From an uncultured Chitinophaga sp. (lineage in GTDB: Bacteria; Bacteroidota; Bacteroidia; Chitinophagales; Chitinophagaceae), in NCBI RefSeq assembly GCF_946479755.1, contig NZ_CAMLHC010000032.1, positions 21,105 to 85,104 on the forward strand: a stretch of DNA of 64,000 nt, read 5' to 3'. Numbering within the stretch: position 1 is the stretch's first letter; each line of letters begins with the position of its first letter. The translations under genes and the position numbers were made by a program. The notes beneath the pieces are model-generated. The model saw only the letters and a list, made by a program, of their open reading frames with translations, was not told the origin of the DNA and did no database searches. Positions 36,818 through 45,243 of the stretch are shown in pieces.

Positions 36818-38485
36818 ATGCGAAATGTTTTGTACCTGTTGTTGGTATCCCTGTTAATGTCCTGCGCCGGGCAAAAAACAAAATACTCGGTGGAAGACGT
36901 ACCAGACCCCAAAAAAAATGGTGGCGGCTACATCAGTAACCCCGACCATCTCCTTTCTGACGGAACGGTCGGCAGCCTGAATGAAAAATTGTCTACCCTC
37001 GACAAAAGCGGTAAGGCGCAGGTAGCCATGGTGCTGCTGAAGTCCATCGGAGAAAATGAACCTACCGATTTTGCCCACAAACTGTTCAACTACTGGAAGA
37101 TAGGTAACGCCTCCACCAACAACGGGCTGCTGGTGCTGCTGGTGGAAGACGCCCACCGGCTGGTATTTGAAACCGGAAAAGGGCTGGAAGCGGACATGCC
37201 CGATGTGATCTGTTTCCGTATCCAGCAGGATTATATGATCCCCTATATCAAAAACGGGAATTACGACCAGGCGTTCGAGGAAGGCCTGAAATCCGTGTCC
37301 GCCCAGTTACACAGCGGCAATTATGCTTTTGATAAAGACATACAGCCGGAGGTGGAAGATCATTCCCTGATGCCGGAAGACACCCGGCCGGCTGAGCCAC
37401 AGGGACTGGTAGCAGCGCCTGCTGCGCCGGCGGATATTTCAACCGATCCCAACGAGGCGGAAGCCGCCATGCCTACCGGGGTGTCTCCGGACGAAGGCAC
37501 CGCCGCCCCGGAATCCTTTGTGGACCGGTTTTCTCCCTCTATCGATTATTCAAAGACCGGAGACTTCAACGGAAGCGCCTTTTTTGCCGGCTTCCTCTGG
37601 CTGGCCCTTTCGGCAGCCATGATGAGCGTGTTTTTCGGTAAAAAACGAAGGCAGAAAAAGGGCGAAGACGCTATGCCGGTGAAAATGAAGGACATGCCCA
37701 ACGATTTCCTGCGCCCGGGAATCCTGGGATTGTTCCTGATACATAGCACGGCTATCGCTGCGTTTGCGTACCTGTTTTTCAAAAAAGGCTGGACAATCAA
37801 CTTCCTCACGGTGTTCGTTGGCTATTACGTCTTATGGATGCTGTTTATACACCTCGCTGTGCTGGTGATATCCATCAGGGCGAAGAGCGTGCTGGGAGAC
37901 AAAGATGGCCACGAGCAGTGGCAGTCCTATGCCCGCACGGCCCACAAACTGAGGACGGCCAGATATATCTTCCCGCTGCCTTTCCTCTGGTTTTACGTGG
38001 CGGGGCTCAAGCGGCGGATGGCACGGCTGCGCGATGAGCCGCACGATTGTCCGAACTGTTCCCATCCCCTGCATAAACTGGCCGAAAAGGACGAAGATGT
38101 CTATCTCAAAAAAGAACAGGTGATAGAAGAAGACCTGATGGCAGTGGATTATGACGTCTGGAAATGCGATACCTGTGATTACAGGCTGGTACTGGATTAT
38201 ACCAATGTGCACTCTGCCATGTCGGAATGTCCGCACTGTTCATATATAGCGCTTGAATGTAAGCAGACGGTCACCAAAAAAAGAGCGACAACCAGGGAGG
38301 CCGGGTGGGGCGTCACTACCTACGCATGCGCGATATGCTCCTATAAACATGATTATCGTTTTGTGATACCCCGTATCAGCGAATCCTCCTCTTCGTCATC
38401 GTCTTCGTCGTCTTCGTCGTCTTCCTCTTCCTCCAGCTGGGGCGGAGGGTCTTCCGGCGGCGGTGGCGCCAGCAGCAGCTGGTAA
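36818..38485 (+). CDS. TPM-domain membrane lipoprotein with poly-Ser/Gly tail
   Basis: A 555-residue protein starting at the ATG at 36818 (an upstream in-frame start adds seven residues). The lipobox is LLMSCAG. The TPM domain (about 38-165: NPDHLLSDGTVGSLNEKLST, TNNGLLVLLVEDAHRLVFET, GLEADMPDVICFRIQQDY) is the periplasmic fold of YgcG- and Psb32-like proteins. An acidic, Pro/Ala-rich linker follows. Transmembrane helices lie near 255, 305 and 335. Then comes a cytoplasmic part with paired Cys motifs (CPNCSHPLHKL, CDTCDY, CPHCSY, CAICSY) resembling rubredoxin-type zinc ribbons. The tail is about 20 consecutive Ser and then Gly/Ser ending in W, as in other YgcG-like proteins. Function not established. 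Confidence 0.8.
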   Translation: MRNVLYLLLVSLLMSCAGQKTKYSVEDVPDPKKNGGGYISNPDHLLSDGTVGSLNEKLSTLDKSGKAQVAMVLLKSIGENEPTDFAHKLFNYWKIGNASTNNGLLVLLVEDAHRLVFETGKGLEADMPDVICFRIQQDYMIPYIKNGNYDQAFEEGLKSVSAQLHSGNYAFDKDIQPEVEDHSLMPEDTRPAEPQGLVAAPAAPADISTDPNEAEAAMPTGVSPDEGTAAPESFVDRFSPSIDYSKTGDFNGSAFFAGFLWLALSAAMMSVFFGKKRRQKKGEDAMPVKMKDMPNDFLRPGILGLFLIHSTAIAAFAYLFFKKGWTINFLTVFVGYYVLWMLFIHLAVLVISIRAKSVLGDKDGHEQWQSYARTAHKLRTARYIFPLPFLWFYVAGLKRRMARLRDEPHDCPNCSHPLHKLAEKDEDVYLKKEQVIEEDLMAVDYDVWKCDTCDYRLVLDYTNVHSAMSECPHCSYIALECKQTVTKKRATTREAGWGVTTYACAICSYKHDYRFVIPRISESSSSSSSSSSSSSSSSSSWGGGSSGGGGASSSW

Positions 38486-38541
38486 ACGAACATAGAAAAG
38501 GGCGTACTTCAGTATCCGGTACGCCCTTTTCTATGTTCGTT
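38485..38541. terminator. Perfect 23-bp hairpin terminator between convergent genes
   Basis: The left arm 38485-38507 and right arm 38519-38541 are exactly complementary (AACGAACATAGAAAAGGGCG at the start). The stem overlaps the last base of the TPM stop codon and ends 9 bp before the 3' end of the DUF6515 gene, so it serves both. Confidence 0.88.
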
Positions 38542-38549
38542 CCATTTCG

Positions 38550-39374
38550 TTACTGGTCAGCCTCCATTTTACCAACGATCTGGTATCCTGTACCATTGTT
38601 GGTAGTTACCTGCTGGTAGTACATACCGTCAGGAGAGAGGTAGTATTGTTGTCCGTTGATCTGTACAGAGCGGCTGCCTTCCGGAAGCTTGTTCAGGATA
38701 TCGGGAGGTACCGTTTCCGTACTGTTGTTGTCGGTATCGTTACCATTACTATTGCTGTTATCACTATTCTGCGGGCTTACCACGGTGTTGCCGATCTTAC
38801 CGTTTTTACCCACTACTTTAAACCTGCGGCCGTTGTCGGTCATCACTTCCTGGTAGTAGGTGCCATTCAGCTCGTAATAGCTGTTGCCATTGAATTGCAC
38901 TTCTGTAGCGCCATCCGGCAGGTCGGGCACGGCAGCGTTCATGGGCGGATCTACCACGCGGTAGCCATTGTCGCGCTGGTCAGACGCATAATAGGTGCCG
39001 CCGTAGTAATACACGGGGCCGAACTGCGGCCCAAGGGCGAAGTAGCCGTATGGCAGGGTGGACACATAAAGCCCGATACGCGGGTAATAAAAAGGACGGT
39101 ACCGGTAGTAGCGGGGATAGCGCGGACCATACCAGCCATGGCTGTAATAGGCGCCTCCGTGGTATACGGGGCCGCGGTAACCGTGGTAGTAGCCGCCTCC
39201 GCGGCTGTAGCCGGGAGAAACCCTTACCGGGGGCGTGTAGTGGGAACCTGACACGCGTCCTCCACCGCCGAAACCTCCACCGCCACGACTAACACGTTGG
39301 GCATAAGCGCCGGTTGCTGTCGTTGTGCATAACAGCCCAATCAACACAAACAGCATATAAAATCTGTTTTTCAT
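38550..39374 (-). CDS. DUF6515-family secreted protein
   Basis: A 274-residue exported protein with a signal peptide ending GAYAQ. The N-terminal part is a Gly/Tyr/Arg/Pro-rich segment (about 30-110: RGGGYYHGYRGPVYHGGAYY). It is followed by a conserved Tyr-rich core (LYVSTLPYGYFALGPQFG, VYYYGGTYYA). Two copies of a short module come next, LPDGATEVQFNGNSYYELN and LPEGSRSVQINGQQYYLSP, each with a YYQEV or YYQQV strand. An Asn/Asp/Ser-rich linker separates the copies. The layout matches DUF6515 proteins of Bacteroidota, which have no known function. Composition suggests a surface or periplasmic structural role. Confidence 0.8.
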   Translation of the reverse strand: MKNRFYMLFVLIGLLCTTTATGAYAQRVSRGGGGFGGGGRVSGSHYTPPVRVSPGYSRGGGYYHGYRGPVYHGGAYYSHGWYGPRYPRYYRYRPFYYPRIGLYVSTLPYGYFALGPQFGPVYYYGGTYYASDQRDNGYRVVDPPMNAAVPDLPDGATEVQFNGNSYYELNGTYYQEVMTDNGRRFKVVGKNGKIGNTVVSPQNSDNSNSNGNDTDNNSTETVPPDILNKLPEGSRSVQINGQQYYLSPDGMYYQQVTTNNGTGYQIVGKMEADQ

Positions 39375-39430
39375 CTTCTTCGGATTATAATGTTTAGACT
39401 GATTTCAGATCCAATAGTTTAAGCTTCTCC

Positions 39431-40381
39431 TCAGGCAGAGGGCGTGCTGAGCGCATCGGTGAATTGTTGTGACAATTCAATGATTTTAGCCGATTTCGCT
39501 ACACCCAGCACCCATGTTGCGGGGATGTTGTCCGGTCCGTAATGCAGGCCCGCGCCCGCCCCGACCACCGCCGCGGTGGTATCGGTATCGCCGCCCAGGT
39601 TCACCGCCATGAGCACGGCATCCTGGAAATTGCTGGTATTCAGCAGGCACCAGAGCGCGCTTTCCAGGGTGTGTACTACATAACCGGAGCTCTGGATGTC
39701 TTTTTCTTCCAGGTTGGTAATGTTGTCCTGCAGTATCCGGCTGAAAATTCTGATTTCGGCGGGATTGAACTGGTTCGCCAGGATAAAATCGTTCACCGCT
39801 GCCCGCATGACCTGGTAGGATTCCTGCAGGTCTTTGATGGTCAGCAGGTTCCGCAGGAACTCCACGTAAATGAAACAAGCCATCACAGAGCGGAAGTGCG
39901 CATGGGTAATGCTGGACACCTCTTTCACCACATGATAACGTTGCCTGATATTTTCTTCCCGGGCAAGGTAAATGGCTACCGGCATGATACGCATCAGGGA
40001 GCCATTACCGTTTTCAAACTCTTCAAAACCGCCGGAGAACAGGGGAGAGGTACCGGTACCTACCCGTGTTAAAGCGTGGCGGGTGGCATGGCCGATGTCA
40101 AATACCTTATCATGTGCACCCCAGTAGCCTTCGGCATACCACTTCAGGAAGGTATGGGCCATATGGGTGAGATTATATCCTAGTGTGAGACTTTCAGCTG
40201 TACAAAGGGTAAGGGACGTATCGTCGGAAAAAGTGCCCGGAGGCTGGTTCCAGCAGCCGTAGCCAGTGAAATCCCGGATGGGATTTTCCCGGAGGTAGCT
40301 CCTGGTTTGAAACTCAACCGGAACACCGAGCGCATCGCCGATGGCGGTACCGAGAAAAGCGCCTGTGATCTGTTGTTGCAT
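39431..40381 (-). CDS. ADP-ribosylglycohydrolase family protein
   Basis: A 316-residue all-helical hydrolase of the DraG/ARH type. Metal-binding motifs: GAFLGTAIGDALGVPVEF at residue 7, the FSDDTSLTL metal site near 51, NGSLMRIMP near 130, HAHFRSV near 165, and the C-terminal GGDTDTTAAVVGA near 264. These coordinate the dinuclear Mg or Mn centre that removes ADP-ribose from protein side chains or related compounds. No partner ADP-ribosyltransferase is in the window, so the substrate is open. It is monocistronic on the minus strand. Confidence 0.92.
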   Translation of the reverse strand: MQQQITGAFLGTAIGDALGVPVEFQTRSYLRENPIRDFTGYGCWNQPPGTFSDDTSLTLCTAESLTLGYNLTHMAHTFLKWYAEGYWGAHDKVFDIGHATRHALTRVGTGTSPLFSGGFEEFENGNGSLMRIMPVAIYLAREENIRQRYHVVKEVSSITHAHFRSVMACFIYVEFLRNLLTIKDLQESYQVMRAAVNDFILANQFNPAEIRIFSRILQDNITNLEEKDIQSSGYVVHTLESALWCLLNTSNFQDAVLMAVNLGGDTDTTAAVVGAGAGLHYGPDNIPATWVLGVAKSAKIIELSQQFTDALSTPSA

Positions 40382-40546
40382 AGCATGGGGATTTATATAA
40401 CAGTTATATAGAAAAAACGTGCCAACAAATGTTTTCGGTATGTGAAAGCCGCTGTTTGTTCAGTTTGGCCAGCGGATGTAAGTCTGTTCACTCTTGTTCA
40501 TTCGTTAAACGGCCCGGATGACTGTCTCTTTGTTCGGTTGGCGTTT

Positions 40547-40554
40547 TATCTTTG
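40547..40554 (+). promoter_or_regulatory. TATCTTTG -7 box upstream of the hairpin array
   Basis: An exact TAnnTTTG match, pointing into a stretch without a plus-strand gene for almost 1 kb. The nearest upstream TTTG (40529-40532) is 14 bp away, shorter than usual. If active it would start an RNA near 40561. Confidence 0.35.
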
Positions 40555-40904
40555 CATGGTAACAATTAGTACTGACACCAGCAGTCACCCGGTGGATTTC
40601 TGGTAACAGGAAAGGATAAACGGAATAATTACCCAATGTTGACCCCGGCGGTTGCCGCCCCATTGTTTGTTTGACAGCCATCACAGACAGCTTGTCTGAT
40701 AAACAACTACAGGCCAGACGCCCCGCAAAACCCAGCTTCTTTATGCACGCGTTTTTATTTAACAGACAGTACAAGACATGCACTTTCCTCGGGAAATACC
40801 ATTACTGCTGTTTTGCGCTGTGCTGGCTCAATTAGCCGTAACCTCTTTAACCAATCATTGCTACTGATTCGACAGCAATTTAAATGGGAATAGGTGGATG
40901 AAAA

Positions 40905-41415
40905 GGACCGTTTTTCCAGGCGGTCCTCTCTCAAGAATTTTTCTGAGTCCAAATGCAGGTATATATAGATGAAGGCTGATGGGACTGCCTTTCCAGGTGG
41001 TCCCCTTCAGAAAACGTCTTGCTGCCGCTGACGGACCTTCACATAAATGTTGGAATGCCATGTAAAAGAAGGATAGGAAAGGGACCATCTTTCCAGGTGG
41101 TCCGGTTTTCTACCCGCATGGCTCCCGGGGAAACTAAAAGTGCCATATGAACCATGTGGACAACTGCTATAAACAGCTTGTTCGCAGTACGATTGATTCA
41201 GCTTCAGGGACCGTCTTTTCAGGCAGTCCCCTGTCGGACAATTCAGGTTGCGCCGCAACCTTCATCATAAATCAAAGTGCTCTATTCATAAGCGAAACGG
41301 TGGAATTTAACACGGACCGTTTGTCGAGGCGGTCCTGCTCTAAAGATATTTCAGATAAGGACGGATTGAGAATGGTAAGATCAATATCAGCATGGGCTGC
41401 CTTTCCAGGCGGCCT
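40905..41415 (+). repeat. Six dispersed copies of a 22-nt hairpin with conserved loop
   Basis: Copies lie at 40905-40926, 40982-41003, 41082-41103, 41208-41229, 41314-41335 and 41394-41415, all in the same orientation. Each has an 8-nt left arm close to GGACCGYY, a 6-nt loop (TTTCCA in four copies, TTTTCA and TGTCGA in the others) and a right arm close to GGYGGTCC. Stem changes are mostly compensated: A-T becomes G-C in copy 6 (third pair), and G-C becomes A-T in copy 3 (sixth pair). Only one true mismatch is seen (copy 4, fifth pair). Spacings between starts are 77, 100, 126, 106 and 80 nt, and the spacers show little similarity. The unequal spacing breaks any common reading frame. Confidence 0.9.
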
Positions 41416-41450
41416 TGTATCATACAACTGATGAGTCATGGGTTAAGCAT

Positions 41451-41481
41451 GGGGCGTTTGTTTAAACTGCCCCGCTTTTTT
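41451..41481 (+). terminator. Terminator downstream of the hairpin array
   Basis: GGGGC and GTTT pair with AAAC and GCCCC (one bulged T), with a GTTT loop, followed by GC and six T. No plus-strand gene ends just upstream, so it must end a transcript from the array region. It lies about 60 bp before the aldo/keto reductase. Confidence 0.7.
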
Positions 41482-41541
41482 ACCTTCGTCTGGTGCGCTT
41501 CCCGGAAGTGCAGGATGGAAACCCGTTAAAACCCGTTTTTT

Positions 41542-42438
41542 ATGCAATATCATCAGTTAGGTAAGTCGGACCTGCATATCAGCGAAATCAGCTACGGCTG
41601 TATGTCGCTGGGCAGTGACGATGCAGACAACGCCCGCCTGGTACATCAGGCCATGGACGGAGGGATCAATTTTTTTGATACCGCCGACCTGTATGATCAC
41701 GGGCAGAACGAGATCACCCTGGGAAAAGCGTTACAGGGCAGAAGGCAAGATGTCATCATCGCCAGTAAAGCCGGCAACCAGTGGCGGCCGGATGGCAGCG
41801 GGTGGGACTGGAATCCCCGCCGGGACTATATCCTGTCCTGTGTGGAGGAAAGCCTGCGCCGCCTCAATACCGATTACATCGATTTGTACCAGCTGCATGG
41901 CGGCACCCTGGAAGATCCGACGGACGAGACGATATCGGCTTTCGAAACCCTGCTGCAGCAAGGAAAGATCCGTTATTACGGGATCTCCTCCATACGGCCT
42001 AATGTGATCCGCACCTTCGTGGAACGGTCCAATATTGTGAGCGTGATGATGCAGTACAGCCTGCTGGACCGCCGTCCGGAAGAAAGTTGTTTCCCTTTGC
42101 TGGAGCAGCATGACATCGGCGTGCTGGTGAGGGGCGCTGTGGCAAAAGGATTGCTGATCGGCAAAACACCGGAGCCTTACCTGAATTATAACGAAGGCGA
42201 AGTGACAAAGGCTGCGGCGGCGATACAAGCGCTGTCCGGCGCCGGCAGGAGTGCTGCGGCAACAGCGCTGCGGTATGTGTTGCAGCAACCGGCCGTTACT
42301 TCCGCCGTGGTGGGCATGCGCACGGCGCAGCAGGTACAGGATGCTTTGGAGGCGGCCCATGCTATGCCGCTCACGGCAGCGGAGATACAACAGCTGCAGG
42401 CGGTGCTACCGGTCAACCGCTATGAGCAGCATCGCTGA
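41542..42438 (+). CDS. Aldo/keto reductase
   Basis: A 298-residue NADPH-dependent oxidoreductase with an (alpha/beta)8 barrel. The start MQYHQLGKSDLHISEISYG is typical. The catalytic tetrad is visible: Asp in FFDTADLYDHG, Tyr in the same motif, Lys in IIASKAG, and His in LYQLHGG. GKIRYYGISS and the C-terminal coenzyme motif VTSAVVGMRTAQQVQDALEA complete the family. The length is slightly short of the usual 310-330. It reduces aldehydes or ketones; the substrate is unknown. A -7-like TACCTTCG lies at about 41481. The DJ-1/PfpI gene follows 53 bp downstream. Confidence 0.92.
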   Translation: MQYHQLGKSDLHISEISYGCMSLGSDDADNARLVHQAMDGGINFFDTADLYDHGQNEITLGKALQGRRQDVIIASKAGNQWRPDGSGWDWNPRRDYILSCVEESLRRLNTDYIDLYQLHGGTLEDPTDETISAFETLLQQGKIRYYGISSIRPNVIRTFVERSNIVSVMMQYSLLDRRPEESCFPLLEQHDIGVLVRGAVAKGLLIGKTPEPYLNYNEGEVTKAAAAIQALSGAGRSAAATALRYVLQQPAVTSAVVGMRTAQQVQDALEAAHAMPLTAAEIQQLQAVLPVNRYEQHR

Positions 42439-42491
42439 TGGCATAATAGCAGGATCTTTTATTATATTGTACAGAACAAAAAGTCCTTCGT

Positions 42492-43196
42492 ATGCAGAAA
42501 CTCAAAATAGGCATGTTTCTTTTCCCGGACATGACCATATTGGACTTCACCGGCCCTTATGATGTATTTGTGAAAGCACCTTGTTTTGAGGTGGTGTTGT
42601 TGGGAGAAACGACAGCGCCCTTTAAAGTGGAAGGCGGCCTGACGATACAGCCGTCGGTGGCGATGGCTGCCAGTCCGCAGCTGGATATCCTGTTTGTGCC
42701 TGGTGGCAAAGGTATTAATGCGTTGCTCACTAACGGCGCTGTGCTGGATTTTCTCCGGCAGCAGGCGCTGGGTGCGAAATATATCACCAGCGTTTGTACA
42801 GGCGCGCTGGTGCTGGCTGCTGCCGGACTGCTGCAGGGGTATAAAGCCACTACTCACTGGCGGTCGCTGGAGCTTTTGCGTATGCTCGGCGTGGACGTGG
42901 TGGAAGAGCGGGTGGTGAGAGACCGTAACAGGATCACCGGTGGCGGCGTAACGGCCGGTATTGACTTTGCGTTGACGCTGACCGCCATGATCGGTGGGGA
43001 GGAGCTGGCGCGTATTGTGCAGTTGCAGCTGGAATACAATCCCGCGCCGCCTTTCAGGGCCGGTTCGCCGCATACTGCCGGCACGCCGGTATTACAGGCT
43101 ACGCGGGAACTGACCAAACATATGCTGGAAACCCGGAGGGGTATTATCCGTGAATTGCTGCAGGCGCACGGAATGCCTGCTGCGCCGCAGTCCTGA
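42492..43196 (+). CDS. DJ-1/PfpI-family protein, isonitrile-hydratase-like
   Basis: A 234-residue protein with the DJ-1/PfpI fold. The nucleophile Cys102 lies in the elbow ITSVCTGALVLAAAGLL. Asp18 in ILDFTGPYDVF and the motif THWRSLELL match isonitrile hydratase (Asp17, Cys101 in the known enzyme) better than DJ-1 itself. GGGVTAGIDFALTL is also typical of that branch. The substrate here is not known. A -7-like TATATTGT lies at about 42463. The 3' end overlaps the convergent desaturase gene by 53 bp, an unusually long overlap. Confidence 0.85.
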   Translation: MQKLKIGMFLFPDMTILDFTGPYDVFVKAPCFEVVLLGETTAPFKVEGGLTIQPSVAMAASPQLDILFVPGGKGINALLTNGAVLDFLRQQALGAKYITSVCTGALVLAAAGLLQGYKATTHWRSLELLRMLGVDVVEERVVRDRNRITGGGVTAGIDFALTLTAMIGGEELARIVQLQLEYNPAPPFRAGSPHTAGTPVLQATRELTKHMLETRRGIIRELLQAHGMPAAPQS

Positions 43197-44178
43197 TATC
43201 GCATACTTCCCGGAGGCCAATCATACGCTGGCGTTCCGGGTCCCATACTTTCAGCCGGAAGCAGGCGCGGATATCACGAAAACGCAGCGTGGTCACGGTT
43301 ACCTGCTGCAGCTCGGGAAAGGCTCCCATCACTTCCGGCAGGCGGTAGAAGGGAATACGGGCGTTCAGGTGGTGAATATGATGATAGCCGATATTACCGG
43401 TAAACCATGCCATAACAGGGCTCATCTGCATATAGCTGGAGCTCAGCAGTGCGGCTTTATCGTAACACCAGTTCTCGTTGTCGTTAAAGACCACGCCCGG
43501 AAAGTTATGCTGGGCATAGAACAGGTAGGCGCCGATACCACAGGCAATGGAGAAAGGAATGAATATAAAGAACAGCCAGCTTTGCCATCCCAGGAAATAA
43601 AAGACAGCGATGCTGCCGGCGATATGCAGTACCATGGCCAGCAGGGAGTCCGCATGTTTGCGCGGGCTGCTGGTAAAAGACTGCCAGCACATGCCGATCA
43701 GGAACATAAACAGGTAGCCCGCTGCAACGGTGGCAGGGTGGCGGGTAAACAGGTAACTCCTTCTCTCCCCGCGGGACATCTGTTCAAAACGCTGCCGGGT
43801 AGCGATCGGGTAGGAGCCGATACTGGCGCTGAAAAGCTTTGAATTGTGTTTGTGATGGTAGTCATGTGACCGCTTCCAGATGCTGGTAGGCGCCAGGATA
43901 TAGATGCCGAACAGTGTCATGATAGCGTTGGCCACGCGGGAATTGTGCAGGATAGCGTGGTGCTGGTGATCGTGGTAGATGACGAACATCCGCACAATCA
44001 GCAGGCCGGAAAGCACGCTGCCGGCTATCCGGAAGGGCAGCGGCAGCAACAGGGTGCTGGCCAGGGCCAGTATTAACAAACATAAGGTGGAAAGCAGGTA
44101 CAGCCAGCTCTTGATCCTTTCTTCACATGCATACGGCTTGGTAGCCAGAATTAAGTCTTTGCCTTGCAGCATAGTCAT
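43144..44178 (-). CDS. Membrane fatty acid desaturase
   Basis: A 344-residue integral membrane di-iron enzyme. The three His boxes are HDHQHH (69-74), HDYHHKH (105-111) and HHIHH (266-270). Transmembrane segments lie between 28-68, near 85-100, and about 155-210. It introduces a double bond or hydroxyl into acyl chains; regioselectivity cannot be read from sequence. It follows the acyltransferase gene by 28 bp in the same direction, so the two probably form a membrane-lipid-modifying operon. The 3' end overlaps the PfpI gene by 53 bp. Confidence 0.9.
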   Translation of the reverse strand: MTMLQGKDLILATKPYACEERIKSWLYLLSTLCLLILALASTLLLPLPFRIAGSVLSGLLIVRMFVIYHDHQHHAILHNSRVANAIMTLFGIYILAPTSIWKRSHDYHHKHNSKLFSASIGSYPIATRQRFEQMSRGERRSYLFTRHPATVAAGYLFMFLIGMCWQSFTSSPRKHADSLLAMVLHIAGSIAVFYFLGWQSWLFFIFIPFSIACGIGAYLFYAQHNFPGVVFNDNENWCYDKAALLSSSYMQMSPVMAWFTGNIGYHHIHHLNARIPFYRLPEVMGAFPELQQVTVTTLRFRDIRACFRLKVWDPERQRMIGLREVCDIRTAAQQAFRAPAAIHG

Positions 44179-44206
44179 TGTCGGATTTCGTAAAAAATAC
44201 AGTTGC

Positions 44207-45091
44207 TTATTGTTGAACGGCGGGCCGCTGGTGTTTCCATCGTTTATGGGACCAGAGCCAGGTGGCGGGTTGTTCGATGATGTCCGCTTCCAGTTGGCGT
44301 GTATGTAAGGCCGTTATCTCGCCTTCTTTTTCTGCAGAAGGAGTGGCGGTGAGCATGTGGGCAAATACAGTGTAATAACCTCTTTTGTCCCGCTGTACAC
44401 TGACGTATACTACCGGGTAGTTTAATTTCTGTGCAATTTTCTCTGTTCCTTTAAATACAGGCGTGTCCTGGTGGAGGAACGTCATCCAGTGTGCAGTCTG
44501 CGGCTGTGGGGCCTGGTCGGCGATAAAGGCCGTGGCGCTCACATGGTCACGGTTTTTCACCATGTCGCGGAAAGTGTCCTGCATGGCGATCAGTTTGGTA
44601 CCGAAACGGGTACGCATTTTATACATCAGGCCGTTGAATTGTTTGTTGGCCAGCGGATGATAGATCACATAGAGTTGCTGCCGGCACAGGATGCTGAAGG
44701 TATTGCCGGCCCATTCCCAGTTGCCTTTATGCCCCATGACCAATACCACGCTTTGCTTTTCGGCCGCCAGGCGGTCAAACAGTGCCACGGTCTCATCAGT
44801 GAAACGGCAATGGCGCACCATGGCTTCACGGCTGATGGTCAGTGTTTTAAACGTTTCGAGGAAGAGATCGCACAGATAATGGTAAAAATCTTTGCAGATC
44901 TTTTCAAGCCCGGCTTCGTTTTTGTCAGGAAAAGCGTTGCGCAGGTTCTGCATCACCACCTTTTTCCGGTAGCCCAGCAGATGATACAGTAAGATAAAAA
45001 GCAAATCGCTGACGAAATATAAAATTCGGAAAGGCAGCAATGAGACAATATAAATTACCGGCAACAACAGGTAGTAGGCAATAACAGTCAA
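44207..45091 (-). CDS. LpxL/HtrB-type lysophospholipid acyltransferase
   Basis: A 294-residue inner-membrane protein with one N-terminal hydrophobic anchor. The acyltransferase motif HX4E is in VLVMGHKGNWEWAGN (His near 120). YVIYHPLANKQFNGLMYKMR, ATAFIADQAPQP and the end WLWSHKRWKHQRP are standard for the lipid A late acyltransferase family. It is likely to add a secondary acyl chain to lipid A, or to act on aminolipids, both known in Bacteroidota. It is the first gene of a two-gene unit with the desaturase. Confidence 0.9.
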   Translation of the reverse strand: MTVIAYYLLLPVIYIVSLLPFRILYFVSDLLFILLYHLLGYRKKVVMQNLRNAFPDKNEAGLEKICKDFYHYLCDLFLETFKTLTISREAMVRHCRFTDETVALFDRLAAEKQSVVLVMGHKGNWEWAGNTFSILCRQQLYVIYHPLANKQFNGLMYKMRTRFGTKLIAMQDTFRDMVKNRDHVSATAFIADQAPQPQTAHWMTFLHQDTPVFKGTEKIAQKLNYPVVYVSVQRDKRGYYTVFAHMLTATPSAEKEGEITALHTRQLEADIIEQPATWLWSHKRWKHQRPAVQQ

Positions 45092-45243
45092 GTCAGCGTA
45101 GGTTTTTGACGCTCTAAGAGCATTATGAAAAATGTAAATATATAGGAAAGACAGAACTTTTCACAATATAGCCTTAAAAACAAGGCATTGTTAGGTTTTA
45201 GTATCTTTATCCGGGCATCTTTTGTAAACTTTAACATATACAG

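Larger units (their letters stand above)
40561..41481 (+). ncRNA. Candidate structured non-coding RNA spanning the six-hairpin array
   Basis: The 1160-bp region between the ADP-ribosylglycohydrolase and aldo/keto reductase genes has no convincing reading frame. It begins with a -7 box (40547), contains the six hairpins, and ends in a terminator (41451-41481). Ten of the imperfect stem pairs are T-G on the plus strand, which pair in a plus-strand RNA but would be A-C mismatches in a minus-strand RNA; one pair shows the opposite bias. The boundaries are inferred. The element could instead be part of the aldo/keto reductase leader, or a set of protein-binding DNA sites. Confidence 0.4.

Noticed and set aside
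40505..40783. A 92-codon minus-strand frame in the gap before the hairpin array
   Set aside because: No family, no promoter-like box, and odd composition with many Cys and Lys; the gap is better explained as non-coding.
40905..41415. CRISPR array or integron attC array
   Set aside because: Repeats are only 22 nt with 55-104-nt irregular spacers, the copies differ from each other in the stem, and no cas or integrase gene is near.
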